Below are positions 18,005 to 26,757 of a stretch of DNA of 36,877 nucleotides, piece by piece. The notes beneath the pieces are model-generated. The model was not told the origin of the DNA. It searched no databases and saw only the letters and a program-made list of their open reading frames with translations. Position numbers and translations under genes: made by a program. Source of the stretch: Fibrobacter sp. Its GTDB lineage: Bacteria > Fibrobacterota > Fibrobacteria > Fibrobacterales > Fibrobacteraceae. Position 1 is the first letter of the stretch, and each line of letters starts with the position of its first letter. Where the stretch lies: the NCBI GenBank assembly GCA_031271785.1, contig JAISUZ010000106.1, positions 1 through 36,877 on the forward strand. The letters run 5' to 3'.

Positions 18005-18905
18005 GAATCTCCGCGGATTCCGCCGTAAAATGAAACCAGTAACCATCCTGAGTGCGGACGAGCCCCGCGATCTCAAGTTCTGTCAATATAGATAAAAGAA
18101 GCGGAAACTTAAAATGAAAATTCTCTTCAAGTTCCTGAATTGTCCTTGAAAACCCCGCGTTTTTCCGCCAGAATTTTTCCGTTGCTTCGGGGAGCGTAAT
18201 TCCCGCGCGCCGGAGGTCCTGGCAGGGCATATCGTTTTTTTGCCGGACGCCCGAAAGAAGGGGAAGGTCTTCGGCAAACCAAACAGGTTTCGCTTGTCCG
18301 CAACGGAGAAGCTCGTGCGCGCCTCCGGAAGTGGGGTGTAAAATGTCGCCGGGGAGCGCGAGGAGTTCGCGATGTTCTTTCAGGCAAAATCGGGCGGTGA
18401 TCATCGCTCCGCCGCTCGTTTTACTTTCCACAAGAACCGTGGCGGCGGAGAGCCCGGCAATAATGCGGTTTCTTGCCGGAAACGAAGATTTATAGGCGGG
18501 CGTTTCTCCGGGATATTCGCTCAGGAGCCCGCCGCCAGATTCGAGAATTTGCCGGGCGAGAACTCCGGAGGAACCGTGGAGCGGCGTTTCCAAACCTTGC
18601 GCGAGAACGGCGATCGTGGGGATTCCTTCGCGGAGTGCGGCGCGGTGGCAGAAACTGTCGATTCCTTGAGCGAGCCCCGAAATAATCACGGCGTTCGTGC
18701 CTTTGAGACTGCGGATAAGCGCGCGGCATTTTTCTTCGGCGCCGGGGCTTGGGCGGCGCGTGCCTACAAAAGCCACACCGGTGTTACTTTCTCCGGGAAG
18801 CGTGCCGAGGGCAAAAAGTTCCTTGGGCGCGTGCGCGGAGGTTTTTAATGCGAGCGGAAAACGGTCGGGCGGAACGGAAAATACTTTTCTATTTTGATGA
18901 GCCAT
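17997..18905 (-). CDS. dprA: DNA-processing protein DprA (Smf)
   Basis: A 302-residue protein that loads RecA on incoming single-stranded DNA during transformation. The Rossmann-like DprA domain has VAFVGTRRPS, ISGLAQGIDSFCHRAALREG, GGGLLSEYPGETPAYKSSFPARNRIIAGLS and VVESKTSGGAMITA-type segments. The C-terminal winged-helix domain (about 235-300) is also present; an N-terminal SAM-like domain is short or absent. The frame is open upstream to 19067, but the ATG at 18903-18905 has a perfect AGGAG 7 nt before it, located inside mazG, and gives a family-like N-terminus. First gene of a dprA-ftsB-hydrolase operon, divergent from mazG. Confidence 0.92.
   Translation of the reverse strand: MAHQNRKVFSVPPDRFPLALKTSAHAPKELFALGTLPGESNTGVAFVGTRRPSPGAEEKCRALIRSLKGTNAVIISGLAQGIDSFCHRAALREGIPTIAVLAQGLETPLHGSSGVLARQILESGGGLLSEYPGETPAYKSSFPARNRIIAGLSAATVLVESKTSGGAMITARFCLKEHRELLALPGDILHPTSGGAHELLRCGQAKPVWFAEDLPLLSGVRQKNDMPCQDLRRAGITLPEATEKFWRKNAGFSRTIQELEENFHFKFPLLLSILTELEIAGLVRTQDGYWFHFTAESAEIHV
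18890..18895 (+). promoter_or_regulatory. Candidate -10 element of mazG
   Basis: TATTTT ends 8 nt before the mazG ATG (18904). Transcription would start almost at the ATG. The element lies within the beginning of the divergent dprA coding sequence. No convincing -35 is seen. Confidence 0.35.
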
Positions 18906-19695
18906 GAAATACTCCTTTGATGACTTGGTGAAAATAATGGAACGCCTGCGCGCTCCGAACGGATGCCCGTGGGACCGGGAACAAACCACGCAAAGCCTTC
19001 TCCCGTATTTGATAGAAGAATCCTGCGAATTTATCGATGCGGCGCAAACGGGCGAAGCCTCCCACATGTGCGAAGAACTCGGCGACGTACTGCTTCAAGT
19101 GGTATTTCACAGCGAAGTCTGCCGCGAACAGGGACAGTTTACAATCGACGATGTGATTCGGGGAATATGTGAAAAAATGGTGCGCCGCCACCCGCATGTA
19201 TTCGGCGAAGTTAAGGCGGAAACCTCCGAAGCCGTACTCAGGAACTGGGAAAAAATTAAAACGGCCGAAAAGAAGAGCGCGCCGCAGTCGGCGATGGACA
19301 AGGTGAGTAAAAGTCTTCCGGGACTTGCCCGGGCGCAGGAGATGCAGCGGCGTGCGGCGAAAGTCGGGTTCGACTGGGAGTCGAGCGCGCCGGTACTTGA
19401 AAAAATCCGGGAAGAGTGGAATGAAATGTATAGCGAACTCGAAACGCTCCAAAAGAATCCCGAAGACAAGGATGCTCTTGAAATGGAATTCGGCGATGTC
19501 TTGTTCTCGCTCGTGAATCTCTCCCGTCATCTCGGCCTCAATGCGGAAACCGCGTTAATGCGCGCGAGCGCAAAGTTTGACAAACGCTTCCGCCGCGTGG
19601 AAACGCTTGCCCTCGAAAAAGGAAAACCGCTGCAAGACATGACGCTCGCCGAAATGGACGAACTCTGGAACCTTGCTAAAAGAGATAACGCTTGA
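18904..19695 (+). CDS. mazG: Nucleoside triphosphate pyrophosphohydrolase MazG
   Basis: A 263-residue all-alpha NTP pyrophosphohydrolase that removes non-canonical or excess NTPs. The N-terminus [27 protein letters not shown] is the MazG signature. Two tandem domains are visible, each with EExxE...ExxD metal sites: EESCE with EELGD in the first half and EEWNE with EFGD in the second, as in full-length bacterial MazG. The ATG (18904-18906) overlaps the dprA ATG on the other strand; together they form CATG. There is no strong Shine-Dalgarno. A downstream Met at codon 12 would truncate the conserved start. Confidence 0.93.
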   Translation: [263 protein letters not shown]

Positions 19696-19722
19696 AAACG
19701 GAAAAACGCGTTTTATTTTTTG
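19695..19722 (+). terminator. Weak candidate terminator after mazG
   Basis: AAAACG (19695-19700) can pair with CGTTTT (19709-19714), followed by an AT-rich T-run. The stem is short and the nearby AAAACGCGTTTT palindrome could compete, so this is a low-confidence call. Confidence 0.3.
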
Positions 19723-19778
19723 AATTTTTTTAAGAAATAATGGAGATTGGGCGTGCCCCGGCGCGTTCATTGTCCCTC

Positions 19779-19803
19779 TGATCCTGAATTTATTTCAGGA
19801 TCA
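19779..19803. repeat. Perfect hairpin repeat (TGATCCTGAA arms)
   Basis: TGATCCTGAA (19779-19788) and TTCAGGATCA (19794-19803) are perfect 10-bp arms around TTTAT, followed by GCATGACAA. Comparable hairpins with a GACA-type flank lie at 2762-2776 and 36632-36654. There is no T-run and no adjacent gene end, so I read it as a dispersed palindromic repeat, not a terminator. Confidence 0.55.
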
Positions 19804-20257
19804 GCATGACAACGCAATAGTAGTTATGCTTGTCCGGGGTGACGATGGTATGTTCTTCGTGATTTCAATGACTGAATTCACCATTTATGCATCCGCATAG
19901 ATCGTCATTACGAGCCACGTTTTTTTGTCATCGCGAACGCGGAACGCGTGTGGCGATCCGGTAAGGGATAATACAGTGTCCGGATGGCCGCGGGCTATGC
20001 CCTTGCCATAACAAGTTCATCGCCGCTTTGTCCCAAATCCCTAAATTTCATACCCGAGGAACTTGAGTGCATTTTACCTTTTTAAGGCGTTTGTATATGC
20101 CGTAAAAAAACAACGTCAATACGCTTGCGTTTTATATCGGAAGAATTTGAGTTACATTTTCACATGAGCGCGGTTTCAATGGTTTGCACATCTATTGAGT
20201 TCGCACTTGCATGTAAGACTTTTCAAATGTGTGCCGCTACTTAGTTTTTCAAAACCT

Positions 20258-20617
20258 TTAGGCTGGAAGCCGCTCCGGTTTGGAAACCAGGTGGCGGCGC
20301 ACATTGAGAATACTTTTCATACCGGAGCGAACTGTATTGATGCGCAAAAAGTGTTGGAATTGCGCGAAAATACGTGAGGCAGGCGGAGGGCGGCGAAGCC
20401 GGTGCCGGATATTTCTCAGGTTCCTCAAGAGTGAAATGCAGGGATATGGGACACGGGATGTGGGATAAGAAGACTCAATCATGTCCCGTATCCCTTTTCC
20501 CGAAAGTTCTGTACCCGAAGAACCGAAATATCCGGCACCGACCGGAGGGTAGCCCGGAGACACGCCGACCCGGCCTTCGGTTTGCAATGTCGAAAGGTAA
20601 AGGCCGGGGCACGCCCG
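20258..20617 (-). repeat. Composite dispersed repeat, copy A (expanded centre)
   Basis: This is the reverse complement of copy B (30003-30240). It shares the GGCGTGCCCCGG end, the GGGCTACCCTCCGGTCGG core, CCTCCGCCTGCCTCACG and the GGAAGCCGCTCC end. The centre differs: between the two conserved halves sits about 139 bases (20401-20539) bounded by perfect 15-bp inverted arms (GGTGCCGGATATTTC and its complement) and containing a second inverted pair (20441-20453 with 20482-20494, 12 of 13). Confidence 0.65.
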
Positions 20618-20634
20618 TAAGCGGCTTTTTAATA

Positions 20635-20640
20635 TATATT
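20635..20640 (+). promoter_or_regulatory. Candidate -10 element of the rml operon
   Basis: TATATT at 20635-20640 would start transcription near 20647, just ahead of the rmlA ATG at 20658, so GAGG at 20647-20650 might barely be retained. No clear -35 is seen, and the upstream side falls in composite repeat copy A. Confidence 0.3.
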
Positions 20641-20657
20641 TCGCTTGAGGTTTTTTG

Positions 20658-21545
20658 ATGAAAGGTATTATTCTCGCCGGAGGTTCCGGCTCCCGGCTTT
20701 ATCCGCTCACGATGGTTACGAGTAAGCAGCTCCTGCCCGTGTATGATAAGCCGATGATTTATTATCCGCTTTCGACGCTGATGCTTGCCGGGATTCGCGA
20801 TATTCTCATTATTTCCACACCTTCGGACCTGCCGAATTTCGAGCGGCTTTTGGGAGACGGTTCCCGCATGGGTATTCGGCTCGAATACCGGGAGCAACCG
20901 AGTCCGGACGGACTCGCGCAGGCGTTTGTGATCGGCGAGAGTTTTATCGGCGACGATTCCTGCGCCATGATTCTCGGGGATAACATTTTTCACGGGAACG
21001 GGCTTTCCGCGCTTTTGAAAGAGGCGGTTCGGAATGCGGAGGAACACCGGCGGGCGACCATTTTCGGGTATTATGTGGAGGATCCGGAGCGATTCGGGGT
21101 GGTGGAATTCAATGCTTCGGGCGAGGTGATTTCCATTGAAGAAAAACCGGAGGCGCCGAAGTCGAATTATGCGGTGACCGGCATTTATTTTTATGATTCC
21201 CGCGCGGCGCGGTTTGCCAAAGAGATTAAGCCTTCGGTGCGCGGAGAACTTGAGATTACGGATTTGAACCGCTGTTTCCTGAACGAGAATGCGCTCGATG
21301 TCAAGCTGCTCGGGCGCGGTTTCGCGTGGCTTGATGCGGGTACGGTGGAGAGTCTTCAGGAGGCTTCGGACTTTGTCTGTGTGGTGGAGAAGCGTCAAGG
21401 GATTAAGATGGCCGCTCTCGAAGAGATCGCATTTGTCAACGGCTGGATTACACGGGATACCCTTGTGAAAACGGCGGAACTCTACGGTAATTCCTCTTAC
21501 GGTTTGCATCTCCGGAAAGTCGCGGAAGGGAAGATTCGGTATTAG
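20658..21545 (+). CDS. rmlA: Glucose-1-phosphate thymidylyltransferase
   Basis: A 295-residue nucleotidyltransferase making dTDP-glucose from dTTP and glucose-1-phosphate, the first step to dTDP-rhamnose. The signature [16 protein letters not shown] is at the N-terminus, followed by [26 protein letters not shown] and [20 protein letters not shown], all typical of RmlA. ATG 20658 has GAGG 7 nt upstream; a TTG one codon earlier is less likely. One base separates its stop from the rmlB start. First gene of the polysaccharide cluster. Confidence 0.95.
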   Translation: MKGIILAGGSGSRLYPLTMVTSKQLLPVYDKPMIYYPLSTLMLAGIRDILIISTPSDLPNFERLLGDGSRMGIRLEYREQPSPDGLAQAFVIGESFIGDDSCAMILGDNIFHGNGLSALLKEAVRNAEEHRRATIFGYYVEDPERFGVVEFNASGEVISIEEKPEAPKSNYAVTGIYFYDSRAARFAKEIKPSVRGELEITDLNRCFLNENALDVKLLGRGFAWLDAGTVESLQEASDFVCVVEKRQGIKMAALEEIAFVNGWITRDTLVKTAELYGNSSYGLHLRKVAEGKIRY

Positions 21546-21546
21546 T

Positions 21547-22551
21547 ATGGATACGGTAATTGTGACCGGCGGGGCCGGGTTTATCGGCGGAAATTTTGTG
21601 CATTACATGCTCGAAAAGTATGCGGATTACCGAATTGTCTGTGCGGACGCGCTGACTTATGCCGGGGATTTGGAGACTCTCGCTCCGGTTTCTGCGAATC
21701 CTCATTTTGTTTTTGAAAAAATGGATATTACCGACCGCGCTTCTGTTTTTAATTTGTTTGATAAGGTACGTCCTTCTTTTGTGGTGAATTTTGCGGCGGA
21801 GAGTCATGTGGACCGTTCCATTGAAGATCCGGAGATTTTCTTAAAAACCAATGTTTTGGGGACACAAGTGCTTTTGGATGCGTGCCGGAAATACGGGGTG
21901 AAGCGTTTCCATCAGGTTTCTACCGATGAGGTTTACGGCGATCTTCCTTTGGACAGACCCGATTTATTGTTTTCCGAAATAACGCCGCTTCATGCTTCAA
22001 GCCCTTATTCGGCGAGTAAAGCGGCGGCGGATCTTTTGGTGCTCGCATACTTCAGAACGTTTCAATTACCGGTCACCATCTCCCGGTGTTCCAATAATTA
22101 CGGGCCTTATCATTTTCCGGAGAAACTGATTCCCTTGATGATTGTGAATGCGCTTCACGATAAGCCGCTCCCGGTTTACGGCGAAGGCGTTAATGTGCGC
22201 GACTGGCTTTATGTGAAAGATCACTGCGCGGCGATTGATTTGATTTTGCACCGCGGAAAACTTGGGGAAGTTTACAATGTGGGCGGGCATAACGAGGTGA
22301 GGAACATCGATATTGTAAAGCGGATTCTTTCGCTTCTCGGAAAGCCGGAATCGCTGATTACTTTTGTCAAAGACCGCGCGGGGCATGATTTGCGCTATGC
22401 GATTGACCCTTCCAAAATTCAGCGGGAACTCGGTTGGTCTCCGGAAACGCGTTTTGAAGACGGGCTTCGAAAAACGGTGCAGTGGTATCTTGAAAACCGT
22501 TCGTGGTGGGAACATATTTTGGACGGGAGTTATCGAAATGGGAAAGTTTAA
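21547..22551 (+). CDS. rmlB: dTDP-glucose 4,6-dehydratase
   Basis: A 334-residue extended SDR enzyme converting dTDP-glucose to dTDP-4-keto-6-deoxyglucose. The NAD-binding VTGGAGFIGGNFV is near the N-terminus, with FAAESHVDRSI, STDEVYGDL and the catalytic SPYSASKAA (YxxxK), then SRCSNNYGPYHFPEKLIPL, all RmlB hallmarks. It follows rmlA by one base, and rmlC begins 14 bases before its stop, so translation is probably coupled. Confidence 0.96.
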   Translation: MDTVIVTGGAGFIGGNFVHYMLEKYADYRIVCADALTYAGDLETLAPVSANPHFVFEKMDITDRASVFNLFDKVRPSFVVNFAAESHVDRSIEDPEIFLKTNVLGTQVLLDACRKYGVKRFHQVSTDEVYGDLPLDRPDLLFSEITPLHASSPYSASKAAADLLVLAYFRTFQLPVTISRCSNNYGPYHFPEKLIPLMIVNALHDKPLPVYGEGVNVRDWLYVKDHCAAIDLILHRGKLGEVYNVGGHNEVRNIDIVKRILSLLGKPESLITFVKDRAGHDLRYAIDPSKIQRELGWSPETRFEDGLRKTVQWYLENRSWWEHILDGSYRNGKV

Positions 22552-23095
22552 GTTTATCGAGACGCCTTTGAAAGATGCTTTTCTGGTGGAACCGGCGGTG
22601 TTCGGCGATCACCGCGGTTATTTTTCCGAGACTTATAATGAGAGAGATTTTGCGGAGTTCGGAATTCAAGTGAAGTTTGTGCAGGATAACGAGTCGTTTT
22701 CGAGCGCCGGCGTGCTTCGCGGACTTCATTTTCAAAAGAAAAATCCGCAGGCGAAACTTGTACGCGTGACGCACGGGAATGTTTTTGATGCGGCGGTGGA
22801 TTTGCGAAAGGATAGTCCGACTTTCGGAAAGTGGTTCGGCGTTCTTTTGACAAGCGAAAATCACCGTCAGTTTTACATTCCGGAAGGGTTTGCCCATGGG
22901 TTTCTCGTGCTTTCCGAAACGGCGGGTTTTGTTTATAAATGCTCTCGTTTTTATGATCCTTCCGACGAAGGCGGCATTCTTTGGAATGATCCGGTTTTGA
23001 ATATCCGTTGGCCTCTCGAAGAGATTGAACGGACGCTGATCAGCGAAAAAGATTTAAAAAATCCGAAATGGAACGATATAGGCTTCTTTTTTTGA
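22538..23095 (+). CDS. rmlC: dTDP-4-dehydrorhamnose 3,5-epimerase
   Basis: A 185-residue cupin-fold epimerase, the third enzyme of dTDP-rhamnose synthesis. Family segments are VFGDHRGYFSETY, the catalytic LRGLHFQ (H64), AKLVRV (K73), GKWFG and the FYIPEGFAHGF stretch. The frame is open upstream to 22364, but that part lies inside rmlB; ATG 22538 has GGGAG about 8 nt upstream. It overlaps rmlB by 14 bases. The fourth enzyme, RmlD, is not encoded in this window. The stop codon lies within the predicted -35 of the next gene. Confidence 0.95.
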   Translation: MGKFKFIETPLKDAFLVEPAVFGDHRGYFSETYNERDFAEFGIQVKFVQDNESFSSAGVLRGLHFQKKNPQAKLVRVTHGNVFDAAVDLRKDSPTFGKWFGVLLTSENHRQFYIPEGFAHGFLVLSETAGFVYKCSRFYDPSDEGGILWNDPVLNIRWPLEEIERTLISEKDLKNPKWNDIGFFF

Positions 23096-23121
23096 CCGAA
23101 TTCCGGAAAAAAAACTAATAT
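23092..23121 (+). promoter_or_regulatory. Predicted promoter giving a leaderless phosphatase mRNA
   Basis: TTGACC (23092-23097), an 18-base spacer and TAATAT (23116-23121) form the best sigma70-like promoter in the window. Initiation about 7 nt downstream puts the first base within a few nucleotides of the ATG at 23131, and no Shine-Dalgarno is present in between. This makes the phosphatase/kinase/export genes able to be expressed separately from rmlABC. Confidence 0.55.
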
Positions 23122-23130
23122 TTACCCCTA

Positions 23131-23565
23131 ATGAAAAACATTTTAGTGCTTTGTACCGGAAATATTTGCCGCAGTCCAACCGCAGAGTATTTACTTCGCG
23201 AGGAACTTGGGGATGGTTATACCGTAAAAAGCGCCGGTCTCGGCGCGCTTGTAGATTCTCCGGCAGACCCGATGGCGGTAGCGGTGGCCGCGAGACACGG
23301 AATCGATTTATCCTCTCACCGGGCCGCTCAAGTGACGATGGATATGCTGAAATGGGCCGACCTTGTTCTTGTGATGGAAGCCGGTCAAAAATCGGAACTC
23401 TTGAATAAATATCCCTGGCTTGACGGTAAGATTTTCCGTTACGGCGAGCCTGAAAAAGTGGATGTGCCCGACCCTTATCGCCGTCCCGAAAGCGCGTTTG
23501 TGATGTCGTGGAATTTTATTAAAAAATTAACTCCCTACTGGGTGAAAAAAATTAAGGAATCCTGA
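23131..23565 (+). CDS. wzb: Low-molecular-weight protein tyrosine phosphatase
   Basis: A 144-residue cytoplasmic phosphatase. The P-loop CTGNICRS (C8 nucleophile, R14) is at the N-terminus and the general-acid loop is DVPDPYRR (D114). Immediately downstream is a BY-kinase with a tyrosine-rich tail, the expected substrate, so it probably resets the kinase during polysaccharide polymerisation, as Wzb does for Wzc. Its stop overlaps the kinase start by one base. The ATG at 23131 lacks a Shine-Dalgarno and follows a strong promoter by only 9 nt. Confidence 0.92.
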   Translation: MKNILVLCTGNICRSPTAEYLLREELGDGYTVKSAGLGALVDSPADPMAVAVAARHGIDLSSHRAAQVTMDMLKWADLVLVMEAGQKSELLNKYPWLDGKIFRYGEPEKVDVPDPYRRPESAFVMSWNFIKKLTPYWVKKIKES

Positions 23566-25661
23566 TGGCTCTCGTGAAAGAAGAAAAGAATGAATTAGGC
23601 GAACTGTTTTCGGATATTCTCCGGGAATGGAAGATTGTGGTGGGGTGTGTTTTCCTTGCCGGTGTTCTCGGTTTGTTTACTGCTTTTTGGATTCGCCCGG
23701 TTTATCAGGTGAATGCGCTTCTTCAAGTGGAATCCAAGGCGAAGAACAGCGCGGGAATGGGTGATTTAACGTCTCTCTTTTCGCAGGGAACTCCCGCCGA
23801 AACGGAAGTAGAACTTGTGAAAAGCCGCCGGGTGATCGGTACGGCGGTGGAAGCGCTCGGGCTTCGCAATGTAGCGATGCCTATGGGTTTTTGGGACCGC
23901 TTGCTGCACCGGGAAGGGCGGCTTGAGCTTTCCGGTTTGGTTCTTCCGGAGAAAAAAAATCCGACGGAGAAAACCAAGAAAAAATGGATGGTGGAGGCGA
24001 CCGATTCGTTTGCCTATAATTTGCTTGATACGAACGGCGTCAAGGTACTTTCCGGGAAGGTGGGGGAGAACGCTTCCGCATTGTATAAGGGAGACACGGT
24101 TTTCATTGGCGTTTCCCGAATGGAGGCGCGTCCCGGGCAGCGTTTTACCGTGGAAAGTCTTTTGCGGTTAGATGCGATCAACGCTTTTATCGATGCGTTT
24201 ACCGTAGGCGAAAAAGGAAAGAAAACCGGAATTTTGGAATTTACCTATGAGGATTATTATTCGGATAGAGCCGTTAATGTTTTAAATGAAGTGGCTAATG
24301 CTTACCTTCGCTCGAATGTGGAGAGCCGCAGCGCGGAAGCCGAAAAGACGCTTAATTTTTTGGAAGAACAACTTCCGGCTATAAAGGATTTGCTCGATAG
24401 TTCCGAGGAAGTGCTGAATGATTACCGCCTTCAAGTGGGTTCGGTGGATGTAACGACCGAAACGCGTATTGTGCTTGAAAACCAAATGCGGATGCAGCAA
24501 CAGATTTTGGAACTTCAGCAGCAGCGTCAGGAAACCGTCCGGCTTTTCCATCAGGAACATCCGGCGGTGAAAACGCTGGACGACCGTATCAATGCTTTGA
24601 ATCAAGAACAGGCTAAAATCGGTCTCCAGATTAAGAGACTCCCTTCCAAGCAGCAAGATGTATTGCGCCTGATGAGCGAAGTGGAGTTAAACAAACTCCT
24701 GTATGTGAATTTGATCAATAATATTCAGCGGATGCGCCTTGTCGCCGCGGGAGAAGTGGGTTCCGTACGCATTGTGGATTACGCCGAAGATGTGACGGTG
24801 CCGGTGCGCCCCGCAAAAAAAATGATTTTGGCGGTAGCGCTTTTCCTCGGGTTCTGCGTTTCCGTGGGGCTTATTACCCTCAAAAAGAAAATGCGCAGTG
24901 GCGTCCGCGACTCGCGGGTGATCGAAAGAGAACTCGGTGTGAGCGTTTATGCGAAGATTCCAAAGGGTTTGCAGCCTGCCGAAAAAACAATGATGCCGCT
25001 TGCCGTGACTTCTCCGGATGATATTGCGGTGGAATCCATGAGAACGCTCCGGACTTCCCTTGAGTTTATGATGGAAAGCGGAAAAGGGAATGTAATTGCT
25101 GTTTCCGGACTGATTCCCGGTGTTGGAAAAAGTTTTATTTCGGTGAATGTGGCGGCTCTTTTTGCCGCTTCCGGCAAGCATGTGCTTTTGATTGATGCGG
25201 ACCTCCGTAAAGGGCGCCTCCATAAAGAATTCGGGAAACCGAGAGATAACGGTCTTGCCGATCTTTTACTTGGGGATATTTCTATTGAAGAAGCGGTGCT
25301 TTCGGTAGGTGTTCCTAATTTGTCTTTAATTGTGACGGGAAAAGTACCGGGCAGCGCTTCGGAACTTCTCGGATCTTCGCGTTATAGCGAGTTAATGGAA
25401 AAGCTGAGAACGATTTACGACGTGATTATTGTCGATACGCCGCCGGTGATGCTTGTGACCGATGCGATGCTCGTATGCCGCCATGCGGATCAGGCGGTGA
25501 TGGTTGTGGAATATGACCGTCACTCTATCGGCGCGATTCAGGAAGGATTTGATTTGTTCACCAAAGGTGCCCCGGAATCCCTTCATAAATCCATCGTTAT
25601 TAACAAGTTTGTCCATAGCCGGAACGACGGCTACGGCTATAAATACGGAAAGTACGAATGA
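23565..25661 (+). CDS. wzc: Polysaccharide co-polymerase / BY-type tyrosine kinase
   Basis: A 698-residue inner-membrane protein controlling chain length and export. The first transmembrane helix (about 27-46) opens a Wzz domain; a long periplasmic coiled-coil/GNVR region follows (about 225-400), and helix two lies near 420-440. The cytoplasmic kinase has Walker A IPGVGKS (K522), Walker A' LLIDADLRKGRLH and Walker B VIIVDTPP. The C-terminal tail carries four tyrosines (Y690, Y692, Y694, Y697), the usual autophosphorylation cluster. It overlaps the phosphatase stop by one base and the export lipoprotein start by 4, giving the standard phosphatase-kinase-channel trio. Confidence 0.94.
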   Translation: MALVKEEKNELGELFSDILREWKIVVGCVFLAGVLGLFTAFWIRPVYQVNALLQVESKAKNSAGMGDLTSLFSQGTPAETEVELVKSRRVIGTAVEALGLRNVAMPMGFWDRLLHREGRLELSGLVLPEKKNPTEKTKKKWMVEATDSFAYNLLDTNGVKVLSGKVGENASALYKGDTVFIGVSRMEARPGQRFTVESLLRLDAINAFIDAFTVGEKGKKTGILEFTYEDYYSDRAVNVLNEVANAYLRSNVESRSAEAEKTLNFLEEQLPAIKDLLDSSEEVLNDYRLQVGSVDVTTETRIVLENQMRMQQQILELQQQRQETVRLFHQEHPAVKTLDDRINALNQEQAKIGLQIKRLPSKQQDVLRLMSEVELNKLLYVNLINNIQRMRLVAAGEVGSVRIVDYAEDVTVPVRPAKKMILAVALFLGFCVSVGLITLKKKMRSGVRDSRVIERELGVSVYAKIPKGLQPAEKTMMPLAVTSPDDIAVESMRTLRTSLEFMMESGKGNVIAVSGLIPGVGKSFISVNVAALFAASGKHVLLIDADLRKGRLHKEFGKPRDNGLADLLLGDISIEEAVLSVGVPNLSLIVTGKVPGSASELLGSSRYSELMEKLRTIYDVIIVDTPPVMLVTDAMLVCRHADQAVMVVEYDRHSIGAIQEGFDLFTKGAPESLHKSIVINKFVHSRNDGYGYKYGKYE

Positions 25662-26749
25662 TCAAGTTTTTAATTCTTTTTACCGCTATTCTTTTATCCG
25701 GTTGTTTTCTCGCGCCGCAAATGCGCATGAGTGAACCTTCCGATACGGCGAGTTACGGTAACGCCACTGTTTATTTGCATAAGATTAACACTATGAACTC
25801 GAATGATTCGCTGATTCCTTCGAGTTCCGTTGATGTGCAGATTCTTTTAAGCGAGGATGACAGTACGGGCGAATACCGTATTGGGCCTTTGGATGTTTTG
25901 CAGGTGATTGTTTGGGAACATCCGGAACTCACCTCTCCTATGGGGCAGTACCTGCCGGGCGGACAACTGGTTTCCAAAGAAGGAACGTTCTTTTTTCCTT
26001 ATGCCGGGGAAATCAAGGTGGCCGGTTTAACTACGCGTGAATTGCGCAACGAACTCACAACCCGGCTTTCCGATAAAATTCTCACGAACCCTCAGGTGGA
26101 TGTAAAAGTGGTGACTTATAACAGTTCCAAAGCTTTTGTTTCCGGCGAGGTTTTTAAACCGGGCTTTGTCGCTTTCGACGAATTTCCCATGACGCTCCCC
26201 GAAGCGCTTAGCCGTGTGGGCGGACTCACAAAAGATGCCAATGGTTCCGGCATTTTACTGCGCCGCGGCGAAAACGTTTTCAAAATCGATTATTACGGCG
26301 CGTTTGAATCGAACCTCGCCTTAGATCGCCTGCTCCTTCAACCGGGCGATCAGCTTTGGGTGCCTTCGGCGATGCAATCTAATGTTTATGTGATCGGAGA
26401 AGTGACGCAGCCTTCGGCGGTTTCCACCGGTTACGGTCGTTTGTCTTTAATGGAAGCCCTCGCGAAATCCGGCGGGCTTGCCATCACTACCGCATCTTCG
26501 GGTTCTATTTATGTGATTCGCAATACAAGTGATACACGGATTGACGTTTTCCATTTGGATGCCGGGAACGCCATGGCCCTTGCTTTTGCCGAACGTTTTG
26601 ATTTAAATCCGAGAGATATCGTGTATGTGGATGCTTCCGGGCTTGCTACTTGGAACCGCATGATCAGTATGATTCTCCCGTCGGTACAATCGGTTTATTA
26701 TGGTGTTTTAACCGGCCGAAATATTGATTCTTGGTTCATTACCAAATAG
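25658..26749 (+). CDS. wza: Wza-type polysaccharide export lipoprotein
   Basis: A 363-residue outer-membrane export channel subunit. The signal peptide ends LLSGC (C16). A Poly_export domain begins around residue 65 (EYRIGPLDVLQVIVWEHPEL), followed by SLBB-type repeats (SSKAFVSGEVFKPGFV; NVYVIGEVTQPSAV). A C-terminal amphipathic segment (TWNRMISMILPSVQSVYYGV) fits the membrane-spanning helix that forms the Wza barrel. It overlaps the kinase gene by 4 bases (ATGA). manC begins 8 bases after its stop. Confidence 0.93.
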   Translation: MIKFLILFTAILLSGCFLAPQMRMSEPSDTASYGNATVYLHKINTMNSNDSLIPSSSVDVQILLSEDDSTGEYRIGPLDVLQVIVWEHPELTSPMGQYLPGGQLVSKEGTFFFPYAGEIKVAGLTTRELRNELTTRLSDKILTNPQVDVKVVTYNSSKAFVSGEVFKPGFVAFDEFPMTLPEALSRVGGLTKDANGSGILLRRGENVFKIDYYGAFESNLALDRLLLQPGDQLWVPSAMQSNVYVIGEVTQPSAVSTGYGRLSLMEALAKSGGLAITTASSGSIYVIRNTSDTRIDVFHLDAGNAMALAFAERFDLNPRDIVYVDASGLATWNRMISMILPSVQSVYYGVLTGRNIDSWFITK

Positions 26750-26757
26750 GCGGAACA

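Larger units (their letters stand above)
19696..20657. other. Non-coding repeat-rich block between mazG and rmlA
   Basis: No credible gene is seen in about 960 bases. Contents in order: an AT-rich mazG trailer, a perfect 10-bp hairpin (19779-19803), mosaic fragments shared with 570-700 (20070-20107, 20109-20130), and a large composite repeat in reverse orientation (20258-20617) with an expanded palindromic centre. The last 40 bases hold a TATATT box and the rmlA ribosome-binding site. Short open frames here cross the repeats and have no family features. Confidence 0.7.

Noticed and set aside
19696-20657. CRISPR array or transposon with its own gene in this block
   Set aside because: The repeats are irregular in spacing and palindromic, with no constant spacer length, and no transposase-like frame is present.
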